A stretch of 63,636 nucleotides of DNA. It comes from Rhodobacteraceae bacterium UBA1943 (GTDB taxonomy: Bacteria; Pseudomonadota; Alphaproteobacteria; Rhodobacterales; Rhodobacteraceae). Positions 51,600-60,159 of this stretch are shown here, one piece after another. Numbering within the stretch: the first letter of the stretch is position 1; each line of letters starts with the position of its first letter. A program made the position numbers and the translations under genes. The stretch is from assembly GCA_002336845.1 (NCBI GenBank), contig DDEX01000014.1:1-63636 (forward strand). The letters are read 5' to 3'. Below the pieces are notes generated by a model. That model was not told the origin of the DNA. It saw only the letters and a list, made by a program, of their open reading frames with translations, and did not search any database.

Positions 51600-52592
51600 T
51601 CACAGCCCCAACCGTGCCAGTGCCGCGCTCAGCGGCCCGGCATCCGCCAACCGCAGCCGCACCACCAGCGTCAGCACCCGCTGGCGAAAGACGGACGGCA
51701 GGCGGGCGGCGTCTTTCTCGGTCGTGACCAGTTGCGCGCCGCTGGCAAAGGCTTCCATCTCCAGCCGCTTCAGCAGGGTTTCTGAAAGCGGCTGATGATC
51801 GTCCAGCGCCTCGGCCCGGATAACCTCAGCCCCTTCGCCGCGCAGGGTGGCAAAGAACTTTTCTGGCCGACCAATCCCGGCAAAGGCGATGACCCGCTCG
51901 CCCACCCAATCCATACCCATGCGCAGCGGCTCCAACGCGCCCTCGGCCACTGGCAGCTCCCTCAGCGCGGCGGCCCATTGCAGGCGGAATGCCGTGCGTG
52001 CCGCATCGGGGCCGATCAGCATGACCAGATCGGCCCGCGCAAGGCCAACCGTCACCGGCTCTCGCAGGGGACCGGCGGGCAGACAGCGGCCATTGCCGAA
52101 CCCCTGCTCGGCATCGACGACGACAATCGACAGATCCTTCACCACCGACGGATTCTGGAACCCGTCATCCAGCAAAATCACACCTGCCCCAGCCGCCTCG
52201 GCCGCCTTGACCCCCGCCGCGCGATCCTTGGCCACCCAGACCGGGCAAAACGCCGACAGCAGCAGGGGCTCATCCCCGACATCCGCCGCGTTATGGCGCG
52301 CGGCATCCACCCGCACCGGCCCCTCCAGCCGTCCGCCATGGCCCCTGCTGACAATATGCACGGCGTGGCCCGCCGCCAGCAGATGTTCGGCCAAAAGCAC
52401 GGCGGTCGGCGTCTTGCCCGTGCCGCCCGCGTTCAGGTTGCCGATGCAGATCACAGGCACCCCGGCGGCATAGCCCGGCTGCCGCAGCCGCTGTGCCGTC
52501 GCCGCCGCATAAAGCGCCCCCAAGGGCGCCAGAAGCCGCGCCCACAAGCCCGGCGCATCTGGTGCGTTAAACCAGAAACCCGGGGCCCGCAT
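51600..52592 (-). CDS. lpxK: Tetraacyldisaccharide 4'-kinase
   Basis: A 330-residue membrane-associated kinase that adds the 4'-phosphate of lipid A. The P-loop is in CIGNLNAGGTGKTPTA, and the family start has FWFNAPDAPGLWARLLAPLG; ILLDDGFQNPSV is the conserved catalytic Asp region. Its start shares one base with the waaA stop, so they are translated together. It belongs to a lipid A/LPS core cluster with waaA and DUF4170. Confidence 0.96.
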   Translation of the reverse strand: MRAPGFWFNAPDAPGLWARLLAPLGALYAAATAQRLRQPGYAAGVPVICIGNLNAGGTGKTPTAVLLAEHLLAAGHAVHIVSRGHGGRLEGPVRVDAARHNAADVGDEPLLLSAFCPVWVAKDRAAGVKAAEAAGAGVILLDDGFQNPSVVKDLSIVVVDAEQGFGNGRCLPAGPLREPVTVGLARADLVMLIGPDAARTAFRLQWAAALRELPVAEGALEPLRMGMDWVGERVIAFAGIGRPEKFFATLRGEGAEVIRAEALDDHQPLSETLLKRLEMEAFASGAQLVTTEKDAARLPSVFRQRVLTLVVRLRLADAGPLSAALARLGL

Positions 52593-53752
52593 CAGCCGCC
52601 CCCTTCGGTCAACTGACGGATCAGGCCCAGTACCGTCTCGGTCGCCTCTGCCCCGTCAGAGGCAACGGCCCAGGCCGCCTGGGCCAGTCGCGCCGCCTTG
52701 TCGGGCGCCAGCAAATCGCCCAGCGCCTCTGCCAGATCATTGGCCGACCCGACCGCCCGCGCGGCCCGCGCAGCCCCCAGCCGACCAAACGCCGCGCCAT
52801 AGGCCCCGGTGCGTGGCCCATGCAGAATGGCCGAACCCAGCGCGGCAGGCTCCATCGGGTTGCGCATGGCCCCCTGCGCCGCCAAAGTTCCCCCCATGAA
52901 GGTCACGGGCGCCAGCCTGTACCACAGACCGAATTCCTGCGCATTGTCAGCGATATATACCTCTACTTCGGGGTCCGGCTCCTCATCGCGCGCCCGCAAG
53001 GCCACGGTCCAGCCTTCGTCCTCGGTCAGCCGTGTTGCCAGCACCTCGGCGCGGTCCGGGTTTTCCGGCACCATGACCAGCAGCAGACGATGCGCCAGCC
53101 GCAAACAGGCGCGATGTGCCGCGATCACCGCAGCCTCTTCGCCTTCGGGCACCATCGCGGCCAGCCAGACCGGCCGCGTCGCCATCACCTTGGCCAAGGC
53201 TGCGCGTTCCGCCTCCAGACAGGGCAGCGCGGCGCTTTCCTCTTCCAGCCGCCCCGCCACCTCGACCTGCGCCGCCCCTGCGCGGCGAAAGGCCCGCGCC
53301 GCGCCGTCATCCAGCGCCAGCACAAGCCGCACATCGGCCAGCGCACTGCGCACAAGGCCCGGCAGAAACGCCTCGCGCCCCCGCACCAGCCAGGGCTCGC
53401 GCGCCTCCAGCATAAGCACGGGAATGTTGCGCGCCACCGCCTCGCGGAACAGGGCGGGCCGCAATTCACCCTCGCCGACCGCGATCAGCTCGGGGCGCCA
53501 ATAGTCCAGAAAGTCCCGCACATCCGGCGTTCGGTCAACCGGCACGTCGGTGCCAAGGGGGGTTCGCAACACCGCAAAACCATCCTCTTCGGCCAAGCGC
53601 CGCCCCAGCTCTGCCATGCCGCAAGCCACGGTTGGACGGGGACTGTGCAACCAGATCAGCCGCCCCTCCGGCCGGGCGGGCCAGACGGGAACGTCCGCCA
53701 CCTCACTGCGCCAGGCAAGATCATAGAGCCTGCGCCCCAGCGAAAAGGCCAT
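52592..53752 (-). CDS. waaA: 3-deoxy-D-manno-octulosonate (Kdo) transferase
   Basis: A 386-residue glycosyltransferase that adds Kdo from CMP-Kdo to the lipid A precursor. It has LGRRLYDLAW near the start (membrane-anchoring segment is short), the WLHSPRPTVACGMAELGRRL stretch (LWLHaxS-like) and VTFMGGTLAAQGAMRNPMEP, typical of the donor-binding region. It lies between DUF4170 (9 bases upstream) and lpxK (one-base overlap). Confidence 0.9.
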   Translation of the reverse strand: MAFSLGRRLYDLAWRSEVADVPVWPARPEGRLIWLHSPRPTVACGMAELGRRLAEEDGFAVLRTPLGTDVPVDRTPDVRDFLDYWRPELIAVGEGELRPALFREAVARNIPVLMLEAREPWLVRGREAFLPGLVRSALADVRLVLALDDGAARAFRRAGAAQVEVAGRLEEESAALPCLEAERAALAKVMATRPVWLAAMVPEGEEAAVIAAHRACLRLAHRLLLVMVPENPDRAEVLATRLTEDEGWTVALRARDEEPDPEVEVYIADNAQEFGLWYRLAPVTFMGGTLAAQGAMRNPMEPAALGSAILHGPRTGAYGAAFGRLGAARAARAVGSANDLAEALGDLLAPDKAARLAQAAWAVASDGAEATETVLGLIRQLTEGGG

Positions 53753-53761
53753 GATCCGTCC

Positions 53762-54010
53762 TTAGGGCCGCAGCTCTTCCGTCGCCGAACCCTGCACTTC
53801 CTCATCCCGCAGACGATGGATATGAGCGATGAAATAGCGCATGTGCGCATTGTCCACCGTGCTTTGCGCAGCCCCCTTCCAAGCCGCGAAAGCACTGGCA
53901 TAATCGGGGAACATTCCGACGATATGGATCTTCGAGACATCGCGGAACACGTTCTTTTGCGGGTCCACCAGTTCGCCGCCAAAAACCAGGTGCAGGCGTT
54001 GGGTCATCAT
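53762..54010 (-). CDS. DUF4170 small protein
   Basis: An 82-residue protein starting MMTQRLHLVFGGELVDPQKN, with KIHIVGMFPDYASAFAAWKG and RYFIAHIHRL. The DUF4170 pattern is found just before waaA in many Alphaproteobacteria, as here. A GGAG site lies 5 bases upstream. Its function is unknown; an inferred role in LPS assembly rests on the neighbourhood. An ATG one codon in (54007) is equally possible. Confidence 0.85.
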   Translation of the reverse strand: MMTQRLHLVFGGELVDPQKNVFRDVSKIHIVGMFPDYASAFAAWKGAAQSTVDNAHMRYFIAHIHRLRDEEVQGSATEELRP

Positions 54011-54157
54011 CTCGGCTCCGGCCAGGGTGTTTGGCGCAGGGTATCCGATGCACCCGCATCGTCAAGCCATGCCGCGACGCGGCATTCCAGCCCGCTTGCC
54101 CCCGCCCGGCCACCCGGCTAGCGTGCCTGCGAATGTCCGCCGGAACAGGAGACCGCC

Positions 54158-54619
54158 ATGTCCGCCATTGAAACCCGCCTTGCCGAACTGGGCGTGACCC
54201 TGCCAGACGCACCCGCGCCCGCAGCCAATTATGTCCCGTTCGTCATCACGGGCAATCTGGTGCATATTTCGGGCCAGATCAGTGCCAATGCCGGTGGCCA
54301 GATCAAGGGCCGCCTTGGTGCGGACATGAGCGTGGAACAGGGTGCCGAAGCCGCCAAGGCCTGCGCTATCTCCCTCTTGGCGCAACTGAAAAAGGCGGTG
54401 GGTGGCGATTTCAGCCGCGTGGTGCGCGCGGTGAAACTGGTGGGCTTTGTCAATTCGACGCCAGAGTTCACCGACCAGCCCAAGGTGATCAATGGCGCGT
54501 CCGATTTCATGGTGGCCGCCTTGGGCGATGCGGGCCGCCATGCGCGGTCGGCCGTTTCTGCCGCCTCGCTGCCTTTCGGCGTGGCCGTGGAAATCGAAGG
54601 TATATTCGAGATCAAGTGA
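54158..54619 (+). CDS. RidA-family protein
   Basis: A 153-residue YjgF/RidA-type protein. ITGNLVHISGQISANAGGQI and SLPFGVAVEIEGIFEIK are the two family blocks; the longer N-terminus places it in the RidA-like subgroup with an 'ALGVTLPDAPAPAANYVPF'-type start. RidA enzymes hydrolyse reactive enamines/imines made by PLP enzymes; in this subgroup the catalytic Arg is not obvious, so activity is uncertain. The stop overlaps the GDPD start by one base. Confidence 0.88.
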   Translation: MSAIETRLAELGVTLPDAPAPAANYVPFVITGNLVHISGQISANAGGQIKGRLGADMSVEQGAEAAKACAISLLAQLKKAVGGDFSRVVRAVKLVGFVNSTPEFTDQPKVINGASDFMVAALGDAGRHARSAVSAASLPFGVAVEIEGIFEIK

Positions 54620-55389
54620 TGCGCATCCCCCTGCCCGCCGCTTTCCTGACCACACCCATCGCCCACCGCGCCTATCACCGGCGCAGCGAAGGGCGCCCGG
54701 AAAATTCGCTGCCCGCGATGCGGGCGGCCATCGCGGCAGGCTATGGAATCGAATGCGACCTGCAACTGACAAGGGACGGTCACGCCCTTGTTTTCCATGA
54801 CGAATGGCTGGAGCGGCTGACCACCGCGACAGGTTTCGTCAAGGACAAAACCCTGGCAGAGATGCGGGCCATCGGCCTGAAAGACTGTGCGGAGCCTGCC
54901 CCCACCCTTGCCGAAACGCTGGCCCTTGTTGCGGGTCGCGTTCCCTTGCTGATCGAGATCAAGGACCAGACCGACACGATGTCGGACACCGACGGTCGGC
55001 TGGAGGCCGCAACCGCCGCCGCCTTGCAAGACTATACCGGCCCTGTCGCCCTGATGTCGTTCAATCCCCATTCTGTCGCGCATCTGGCCCGCCTTGCCCC
55101 GCACATACCGCGTGGGCTTACGACGGCTGCCTATGATCACGCAGGCTGGGCCCCTCTCGCCCCGGCCCGCTGCGACGCGCTGCGCGAGATTCCCGATTAT
55201 GACCGCACCCTGTCCAGCTTCATCAGCCACGAGGCCGCCGACCTTGCCCGCCCCCGCGTGGCCGATCTGAAGGCCAAAGATGCCACGATCCTGACCTGGA
55301 CCATCCGCACGCCCGCAGAAGAGGCACAGGCCCGCAAGGTGGCGCAGAACATCACCTTCGAGAACTATGCCGCCCCCTTCCTGCCTTGA
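54619..55389 (+). CDS. Glycerophosphodiester phosphodiesterase family protein
   Basis: A 256-residue GDPD-fold protein. The catalytic His and Glu are in IAHRAYHRRSEGRPENSL, followed by IECDLQLTRDGHALVFHD and LIEIKDQ, the metal-binding acidic residues. It hydrolyses glycerophosphodiesters to glycerol-3-phosphate and an alcohol. There is no signal peptide, so it is cytoplasmic. The ATG at 54619 is used (a GTG lies one codon before); it overlaps the RidA stop. Confidence 0.9.
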   Translation: MRIPLPAAFLTTPIAHRAYHRRSEGRPENSLPAMRAAIAAGYGIECDLQLTRDGHALVFHDEWLERLTTATGFVKDKTLAEMRAIGLKDCAEPAPTLAETLALVAGRVPLLIEIKDQTDTMSDTDGRLEAATAAALQDYTGPVALMSFNPHSVAHLARLAPHIPRGLTTAAYDHAGWAPLAPARCDALREIPDYDRTLSSFISHEAADLARPRVADLKAKDATILTWTIRTPAEEAQARKVAQNITFENYAAPFLP

Positions 55390-55477
55390 ACTTCCCCTGA
55401 AGCGACCTTTCATCTTGGCATGAATACCCGTGGATGTGGACGCGCGTTCCATGGGGTGACCGGATGATCAATTCAGC

Positions 55478-56635
55478 ATGACACTTAAAGCCACCCTTCT
55501 GACCGGCATGTCCGAGGTTCTCGCCTCCGAATGGGACGCAGTTGCCTGTCCCGAGGCGGCAGAGGGCCGGGCGACCGACCCGTTCACCACCCACCGCTTC
55601 CTCTCCGCCCTTGACCGCTCGCATTCCACGGGCAAGGGCACCGGCTGGCAAACCCGGCCACTGGTTTTGCACGAACAGGGCCGCCTTGTGGCGGCGATGC
55701 CGCTTTATGTGAAGACCCACAGTCAGGGCGAATATATCTTCGATCACGGATGGGCCGAGGCGCTGGAGCGCGCGGGCGGCAGCTATTACCCCAAGCTGCA
55801 ATCGGCCGTGCCCTTTACCCCTGCCAGCGGGCGCCGCTTTCTCGGGTCACCGGACTACCGCGCGACCCTGATGGAAACCGCGATTGACCTGACACGCGGC
55901 AATGGCCTGTCTTCGCTGCATGTCACCTTCTGCACCGAGGATGAGGCAGACGCGCTGGATGGTGTGGACGGCACGCTGCGCCGCATCACCCAGCAGTATC
56001 ATTGGGAAAATCCCGGCTATGTCAGCTTCGATGCCTTCCTGGCCGAACTGTCCAGCCGCAAGCGCAAGATGATCCGCAAGGAACGCGAAACGGCCCGCAG
56101 CCATGGCCTGACAGTCCGCGCGCTGACCGGCGATGACCTGATGCCCGAGCACTGGGCGGCGATGTGGGCCTTCTATCAGGACACCGGCAGCCGCAAATGG
56201 GGGCGTCCCTATCTGACCCGCAGCTTCTTTGACGAGCTTCATGCCACCATGCGCGACGATGTGCTGCTGGTGCTTGCCTATGATGGCGCACGGCCTGTGG
56301 CGGGTGCACTGAACTTCATCGGGCGGCAGACGCTCTATGGCCGGTATTGGGGCTGTGTCGCCGATTATCCCTGCCTGCATTTCGAACTGTGCTACTATCA
56401 GGCCATGGATTACGCCATCGCCCACGGCCTGCGGGTCGAGGCGGGGGCGCAGGGCGAACACAAGCTGGCGCGCGGCTATCTGCCGGCAGAAATTCATTCG
56501 TTGCACTGGATCGAGAATCCCAGCTTCCGCAATGCCGTCGCCCGCTATCTGGCCGAAGAACGCCGCGCAGTGGGCGAAGAGATCGAGGTCTTGACCGCCT
56601 ATGGCCCGTTCCGCAAGGTGGGATCAGACGACTGA
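55478..56635 (+). CDS. Peptidogalycan/FemAB-like GNAT acyltransferase (DUF482)
   Basis: A 385-residue protein of the COG3146 group, a double-GNAT (FemAB-like) fold. Features: DPFTTHRFLSALDRSHSTG, LSSLHVTFCTEDEADAL, LAELSSRKRKMIRKERETA and FYQDTGSRKWGRPYLTRSFF. Members may transfer amino acids or acyl groups; the substrate is unknown. The GST gene follows 16 bases later. The family call is firm. Confidence 0.87.
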   Translation: MTLKATLLTGMSEVLASEWDAVACPEAAEGRATDPFTTHRFLSALDRSHSTGKGTGWQTRPLVLHEQGRLVAAMPLYVKTHSQGEYIFDHGWAEALERAGGSYYPKLQSAVPFTPASGRRFLGSPDYRATLMETAIDLTRGNGLSSLHVTFCTEDEADALDGVDGTLRRITQQYHWENPGYVSFDAFLAELSSRKRKMIRKERETARSHGLTVRALTGDDLMPEHWAAMWAFYQDTGSRKWGRPYLTRSFFDELHATMRDDVLLVLAYDGARPVAGALNFIGRQTLYGRYWGCVADYPCLHFELCYYQAMDYAIAHGLRVEAGAQGEHKLARGYLPAEIHSLHWIENPSFRNAVARYLAEERRAVGEEIEVLTAYGPFRKVGSDD

Positions 56636-56651
56636 GCCAGGGGAGGAGCCG

Positions 56652-57260
56652 ATGGCACTGACGTTCTATACCAATCCGATGTCACGCGGCCGGATCGTGC
56701 GCTGGATGCTGGAAGAGGTTGGCGAACCTTATGAAACCGTGGTGCTGGCCTTTGGCCCGCCGATGAAAACGCCCGCCTATCTGGCGATCAACCCCATGGG
56801 CAAGGTGCCCGCGCTGGCCCACGCCGGCGGCGTGGTGACAGAGGCGGGCGCGATCTGCCTGTGGCTGGCCGATGCCTTTCCGCAGGCCGGGCTGATGCCC
56901 GCCGACCGTGGCGCCCTGTTTCGCTGGCTGTTCTTCGGCGCGGGGCCGCTGGAACAGGCTGTCACCAACGGGTCAAAGGGCTGGGTGCCCACGGCGGAAG
57001 AATGCGGCCGTTTCGGCTATGGCAGCATGAATACGGTGATGACCACACTGATAGGTCATCTGGGCCGGAGCCCTTATTTCTGCGGCGAGGCCTTCAGCGC
57101 CGCCGATGTCTATACCGGCAGCCAGATCGGCTGGGGCCTGCGTTTCGGCACCCTGCCCGCCGACACGGTGCTGCAAGCCTATTGGGACCGGATCAAGACC
57201 CGCCCCGCGCTTGCCCGCGCCAATGCGCTGGACGATGCGCTGATGCCGCCAAAATCCTGA
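56652..57260 (+). CDS. Glutathione S-transferase family protein
   Basis: A 202-residue protein with the thioredoxin-like N-domain (LTFYTNPMSRGRIVRWMLEE, then LAINPMGKVPALAHAGGVVT with the cis-Pro and the EAGAICLWLADAFP region) and an all-helical C-domain. The catalytic residue position has Ser (PMSRG) as in many bacterial GSTs. Conjugates glutathione or reduces electrophiles; substrate unknown. GGGGAGGAG lies just before the ATG. It probably forms a unit with the preceding acyltransferase and following dehydratase genes. Confidence 0.9.
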   Translation: MALTFYTNPMSRGRIVRWMLEEVGEPYETVVLAFGPPMKTPAYLAINPMGKVPALAHAGGVVTEAGAICLWLADAFPQAGLMPADRGALFRWLFFGAGPLEQAVTNGSKGWVPTAEECGRFGYGSMNTVMTTLIGHLGRSPYFCGEAFSAADVYTGSQIGWGLRFGTLPADTVLQAYWDRIKTRPALARANALDDALMPPKS

Positions 57261-57277
57261 TGACGAAAGGATAGACC

Positions 57278-57655
57278 ATGTCCGCAACCCTGCTGTCGGA
57301 TGAGGACCGCGTGACCCGCCTGCCCGCGCTGGGGGAAAGCGGCTGGATGGGCGTGGCAAAGCGGGATGCCTTACGCAAGATATGGAAATTCAAGAGCTTC
57401 TCGGAAGCCTGGGGCTTCATGTCCCGCGCGGCTCTGGCGGCGGAAAAGCTGAACCACCACCCGGAATGGTCGAACACCTATAATGTGGTCGATGTCACCC
57501 TGACCACGCATGACTGCGACGGGCTGTCGGCGCTGGATGTCGAACTCGCGCAGCGGATGGACAAGCTGGCGGGCGATGCGACCGTGGTGCGCGACCATTC
57601 CGAACCCGTGGACTGCCTGTGCAAGCTGCACGCGGCTGGAAAAGGGGCGGACTGA
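57278..57655 (+). CDS. 4a-hydroxytetrahydrobiopterin dehydratase
   Basis: A 125-residue pterin-4a-carbinolamine dehydratase. The signature EKLNHHPEWSNTYNVVDVTL has the paired His of the active site, and the THDCDGLSALDVELAQRMD block follows. The last ~20 residues (SEPVDCLCKLHAAGKGAD) extend beyond the usual family end. It recycles the cofactor after aromatic amino acid hydroxylation, but no phenylalanine hydroxylase gene is in view. It is convergent with the peroxiredoxin gene. Confidence 0.92.
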   Translation: MSATLLSDEDRVTRLPALGESGWMGVAKRDALRKIWKFKSFSEAWGFMSRAALAAEKLNHHPEWSNTYNVVDVTLTTHDCDGLSALDVELAQRMDKLAGDATVVRDHSEPVDCLCKLHAAGKGAD

Positions 57656-57670
57656 GCCGCCCCTGCTCTG

Positions 57671-58159
57671 TCAGATCGCGTCCAGCATCGCTTCGCCGCC
57701 CGAAATCTCGCAGGCGTTGGTTTCCGTGCCATGGTGCAGAACCTTGACCACGCCATCCTCGGCATAAAGCGCATAGCGCTTGGAGCGGTCGTGCAGCCCC
57801 AGATGCGGCACCGAAAACTCCATGCCGATCGCCTTGGTAAAGCTGGAATCGGCATCACCCAGGAAGGTAATGCCCGCTGCGGTGCCCCCGGTGCTGTCGC
57901 CCCAGGCCTTCATCACGAAGGGATCGTTCACCGAAAGGCAGATGATCTCGTCCACGCCCTTGGCATCAAATTTTGCCTTGGTGCGGATGAAGCTGGGCAC
58001 ATGCGCCGTGGTGCAGGTGCTGGTGTAGGCGCCGGGCAGGCCAAAGATCACCACCTTGCGACCTTTGAGCCTGGCACCCAAATCGACCGCCTCGGCCCCG
58101 TTGGCACCCATTTGCAGAACCGTTGCCGCTGGCAGCTTGTCACCGACCGAAATCGTCAT
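57671..58159 (-). CDS. Peroxiredoxin, Prx5 type
   Basis: A 162-residue thioredoxin-fold peroxidase. It begins ISVGDKLPAATVLQ and has the peroxidatic Cys49 in LPGAYTSTCTTAHVPSF, then the AWGDSTGGTAAGITFLGDAD stretch and a C-terminal ETNACEISGG that may hold a resolving Cys. It reduces hydroperoxides. The start at 58159 is clear from the family N-terminus. Divergent from the FAD reductase gene 79 bases away. Confidence 0.93.
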   Translation of the reverse strand: MTISVGDKLPAATVLQMGANGAEAVDLGARLKGRKVVIFGLPGAYTSTCTTAHVPSFIRTKAKFDAKGVDEIICLSVNDPFVMKAWGDSTGGTAAGITFLGDADSSFTKAIGMEFSVPHLGLHDRSKRYALYAEDGVVKVLHHGTETNACEISGGEAMLDAI

Positions 58160-58238
58160 TCCTCGTCCCTCGTCGCGTTGCGTTTCCTGTATCACGGGAT
58201 ATAGGCTCCGCCCCGGATGAGGGCCAGAGGGGACAACA

Positions 58239-59447
58239 ATGGCGCATGTGGTGATTGTGGGCGCGGGGCAGGCCGGGGCGGCTGTGGCGGCCAAGTTGCG
58301 AACCCTTGGCTTTGACGGCCAGATCACCATGATCGGCGAAGAATCTGCCCCGCCCTATCAGCGCCCGCCCCTGTCCAAGGCCTATCTGCTGGGCGAGATG
58401 GAGGAAGAGCGCCTGTGGCTGCGCGGGCCAGAATTCTGGAGCCAGCAGGCGATTACGCTGAAGCTGGGCGCGAAGGTCACCGCGATTGATACGGACGCCA
58501 AGACCGTGACTGTCGCGGGCGAGGTCATCGCCTATGACGATCTTGTGCTGACCACCGGCTCCACCCCCCGCCGTCTGCCTGCGGCCATCGGCGGCGATCT
58601 GGCGGGGGTTTACACCGTGCGCACCTTGGCCGATGTGGATGCGATGCGGGCCGAGTTCCAGCCGGGCCGCAATCTGGTCGTCGTAGGTGGCGGCTATATC
58701 GGGCTGGAGGCGGCCGCGGTTGCGCGCAAGCTGGGCCTGAACGTCACCGTGATCGAAATGGCGCCACGCATCCTGCAACGGGTCGCGGCACCCGAAACCT
58801 CGGCCTATTTCCGCAAGCTGCATGGAAATGCGGGGGCCGTGATCCTTGAAGAAACGGGTCTTGATCGGCTCTTGGGCGAAGGCCGCGTGACGGGCGTGCG
58901 CCTGAAAGACGGGCGCGAGCTGCCCGCCGATTTCGTCATCGCGGGCGTGGGCATCACGCCGGGCGCAGAACTGGCAGAGGCGGCAGGGATTGCCATCGAA
59001 AACGGCATCCGCACCGATGAACAGGGCCAGACCAGCGCACCCCATGTCTGGGCGGCGGGCGACTGCGCCAGCTTTCCCCACAACGGCGGCCGCATCCGGC
59101 TGGAATCGGTGGGCAATGCGATTGATCAGGGCGAGTTGGTCGCTGAAAACATCCTGGGCGCAGGCAAGACCTATGAGGCGAAGCCGTGGTTCTGGTCGGA
59201 CCAGTATGATTGCAAGTTGCAGATCGCTGGCCTGAACACCGGCTATGACCGGGTTGTGACCCGTGCCGCCGAGGGTGAGGCGGTCAGCTACTGGTATTAT
59301 CAGGGCGACCGGCTGCTGGCAGTCGATGCAATGAACGACAGCCGGGCCTATATGGTGGGCAAGCGACTGATCGAAAGCGGCAAGACGCCCGATCCGGCAC
59401 GGATTGCCGACCCGGCGACCGACCTCAAGGCCCTGCTCAAGGGATGA
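58239..59447 (+). CDS. FAD-dependent ferredoxin/rubredoxin reductase-like protein
   Basis: A 402-residue two-dinucleotide-binding protein. The FAD motif VIVGAGQAGAAVAAKL is at the start; APPYQRPPLSKAYLLGE is the usual next block; VVVGGGYIGLEAAAVARKLG is the NAD site; and the ending has WAAGDCASFPHN. This is the rhodocoxin/putidaredoxin reductase group, which passes electrons from NADH to a small iron-sulfur protein. The partner is not in view; AlkB about 10 kb away needs such a chain, but this link is only inferred. Confidence 0.9.
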   Translation: MAHVVIVGAGQAGAAVAAKLRTLGFDGQITMIGEESAPPYQRPPLSKAYLLGEMEEERLWLRGPEFWSQQAITLKLGAKVTAIDTDAKTVTVAGEVIAYDDLVLTTGSTPRRLPAAIGGDLAGVYTVRTLADVDAMRAEFQPGRNLVVVGGGYIGLEAAAVARKLGLNVTVIEMAPRILQRVAAPETSAYFRKLHGNAGAVILEETGLDRLLGEGRVTGVRLKDGRELPADFVIAGVGITPGAELAEAAGIAIENGIRTDEQGQTSAPHVWAAGDCASFPHNGGRIRLESVGNAIDQGELVAENILGAGKTYEAKPWFWSDQYDCKLQIAGLNTGYDRVVTRAAEGEAVSYWYYQGDRLLAVDAMNDSRAYMVGKRLIESGKTPDPARIADPATDLKALLKG

Positions 59448-59476
59448 GTGACCGCCGCCTCTGCCCCCTCCCCTGC

Positions 59477-59499
59477 CCCTCCCCCTGTCAGGGGGAGGG
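59477..59499. repeat. Palindrome CCCTCCCCCTG / CAGGGGGAGGG
   Basis: An 11-base perfect inverted repeat with a one-base centre in the 73-base gap between the FAD reductase and rsmD genes. It has no T-run and resembles short intergenic palindromes common in GC-rich genomes. Confidence 0.6.
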
Positions 59500-59520
59500 A
59501 AGCGCCCATGCGGCACCGCC

Positions 59521-60093
59521 ATGAGGATCATCGGCGGCACGCGGCGTGGGCTGAAGCTGGCCGAGGTGGGCGAGGGTGATCCTGCGGCCCACCTGCGCCC
59601 CACTTCGGACCGGGTGCGCGAGGCAATCTTCAACCTGCTGATCAACGGCGGATATGGCGACCCCATCACCGGCACACGGGTGCTGGACCTGTTTGCAGGC
59701 ACCGGCGCGCTGGGGCTGGAGGCGCTGTCGCGCGGCGCGGCCCGTGTGGCCTTTGTCGATGACGGTGCCACATCCCGCGCCCTGTTGCGGCGGAATATCG
59801 AGCTGATGAAGGCGATGGGTGTCACCGATGTCTGGCGCCGCGACGCGACGAGGATGGGGCCGAACCGGGGAGCGGGCTATGGGCTGGTGTTCCTTGACCC
59901 GCCCTACGGCAAGGGGCTGGGCGAGGCGGCGCTGGTCAGTTGTGTTGAAAACGCCTGGCTGGCCCCCGGCGCCTTGGTTGTCTGGGAGGAAGGCACCGCG
60001 CCCGTTCTGCCGGACGGGTTCGAGATGCTGGATCAGCGCAAGTATGGCGACACGCTGGTCACCATCCTGCGTGCGCCGGACGAGGCCAGATGA
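59521..60093 (+). CDS. rsmD: 16S rRNA (guanine(966)-N2)-methyltransferase
   Basis: A 190-residue rRNA methyltransferase acting on G966 of 16S rRNA. It starts MRIIGGTRRGLKL, has HLRPTSDRVREAIFNLL, the SAM motif VLDLFAGTGALGLEAL and the catalytic FLDPPYGKG. The spacing and length match RsmD. A repeat element follows the stop. Confidence 0.96.
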   Translation: MRIIGGTRRGLKLAEVGEGDPAAHLRPTSDRVREAIFNLLINGGYGDPITGTRVLDLFAGTGALGLEALSRGAARVAFVDDGATSRALLRRNIELMKAMGVTDVWRRDATRMGPNRGAGYGLVFLDPPYGKGLGEAALVSCVENAWLAPGALVVWEEGTAPVLPDGFEMLDQRKYGDTLVTILRAPDEAR

Positions 60094-60094
60094 T

Positions 60095-60156
60095 GGTGCG
60101 TGAGATCACGCACCCTACGGGTCATCCTCTGGTAGGGTGCGTGGTCTCCACGCACC
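60095..60156. repeat. Tandem palindromic repeat (GTAGGGTGCGTG type)
   Basis: Two hairpins, GGTGCGTGA / TCACGCACC (60095-60114) and GGTGCGTGG / CCACGCACC (60136-60156). In addition, CACCCTAC (60111-60118) can pair with GTAGGGTG (60132-60139). The whole fills the gap between the converging rsmD and map genes. This kind of GTAGGGTGCGTG palindrome is widespread between bacterial genes. Possible bidirectional terminator. Confidence 0.75.
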
Positions 60157-60159
60157 GCC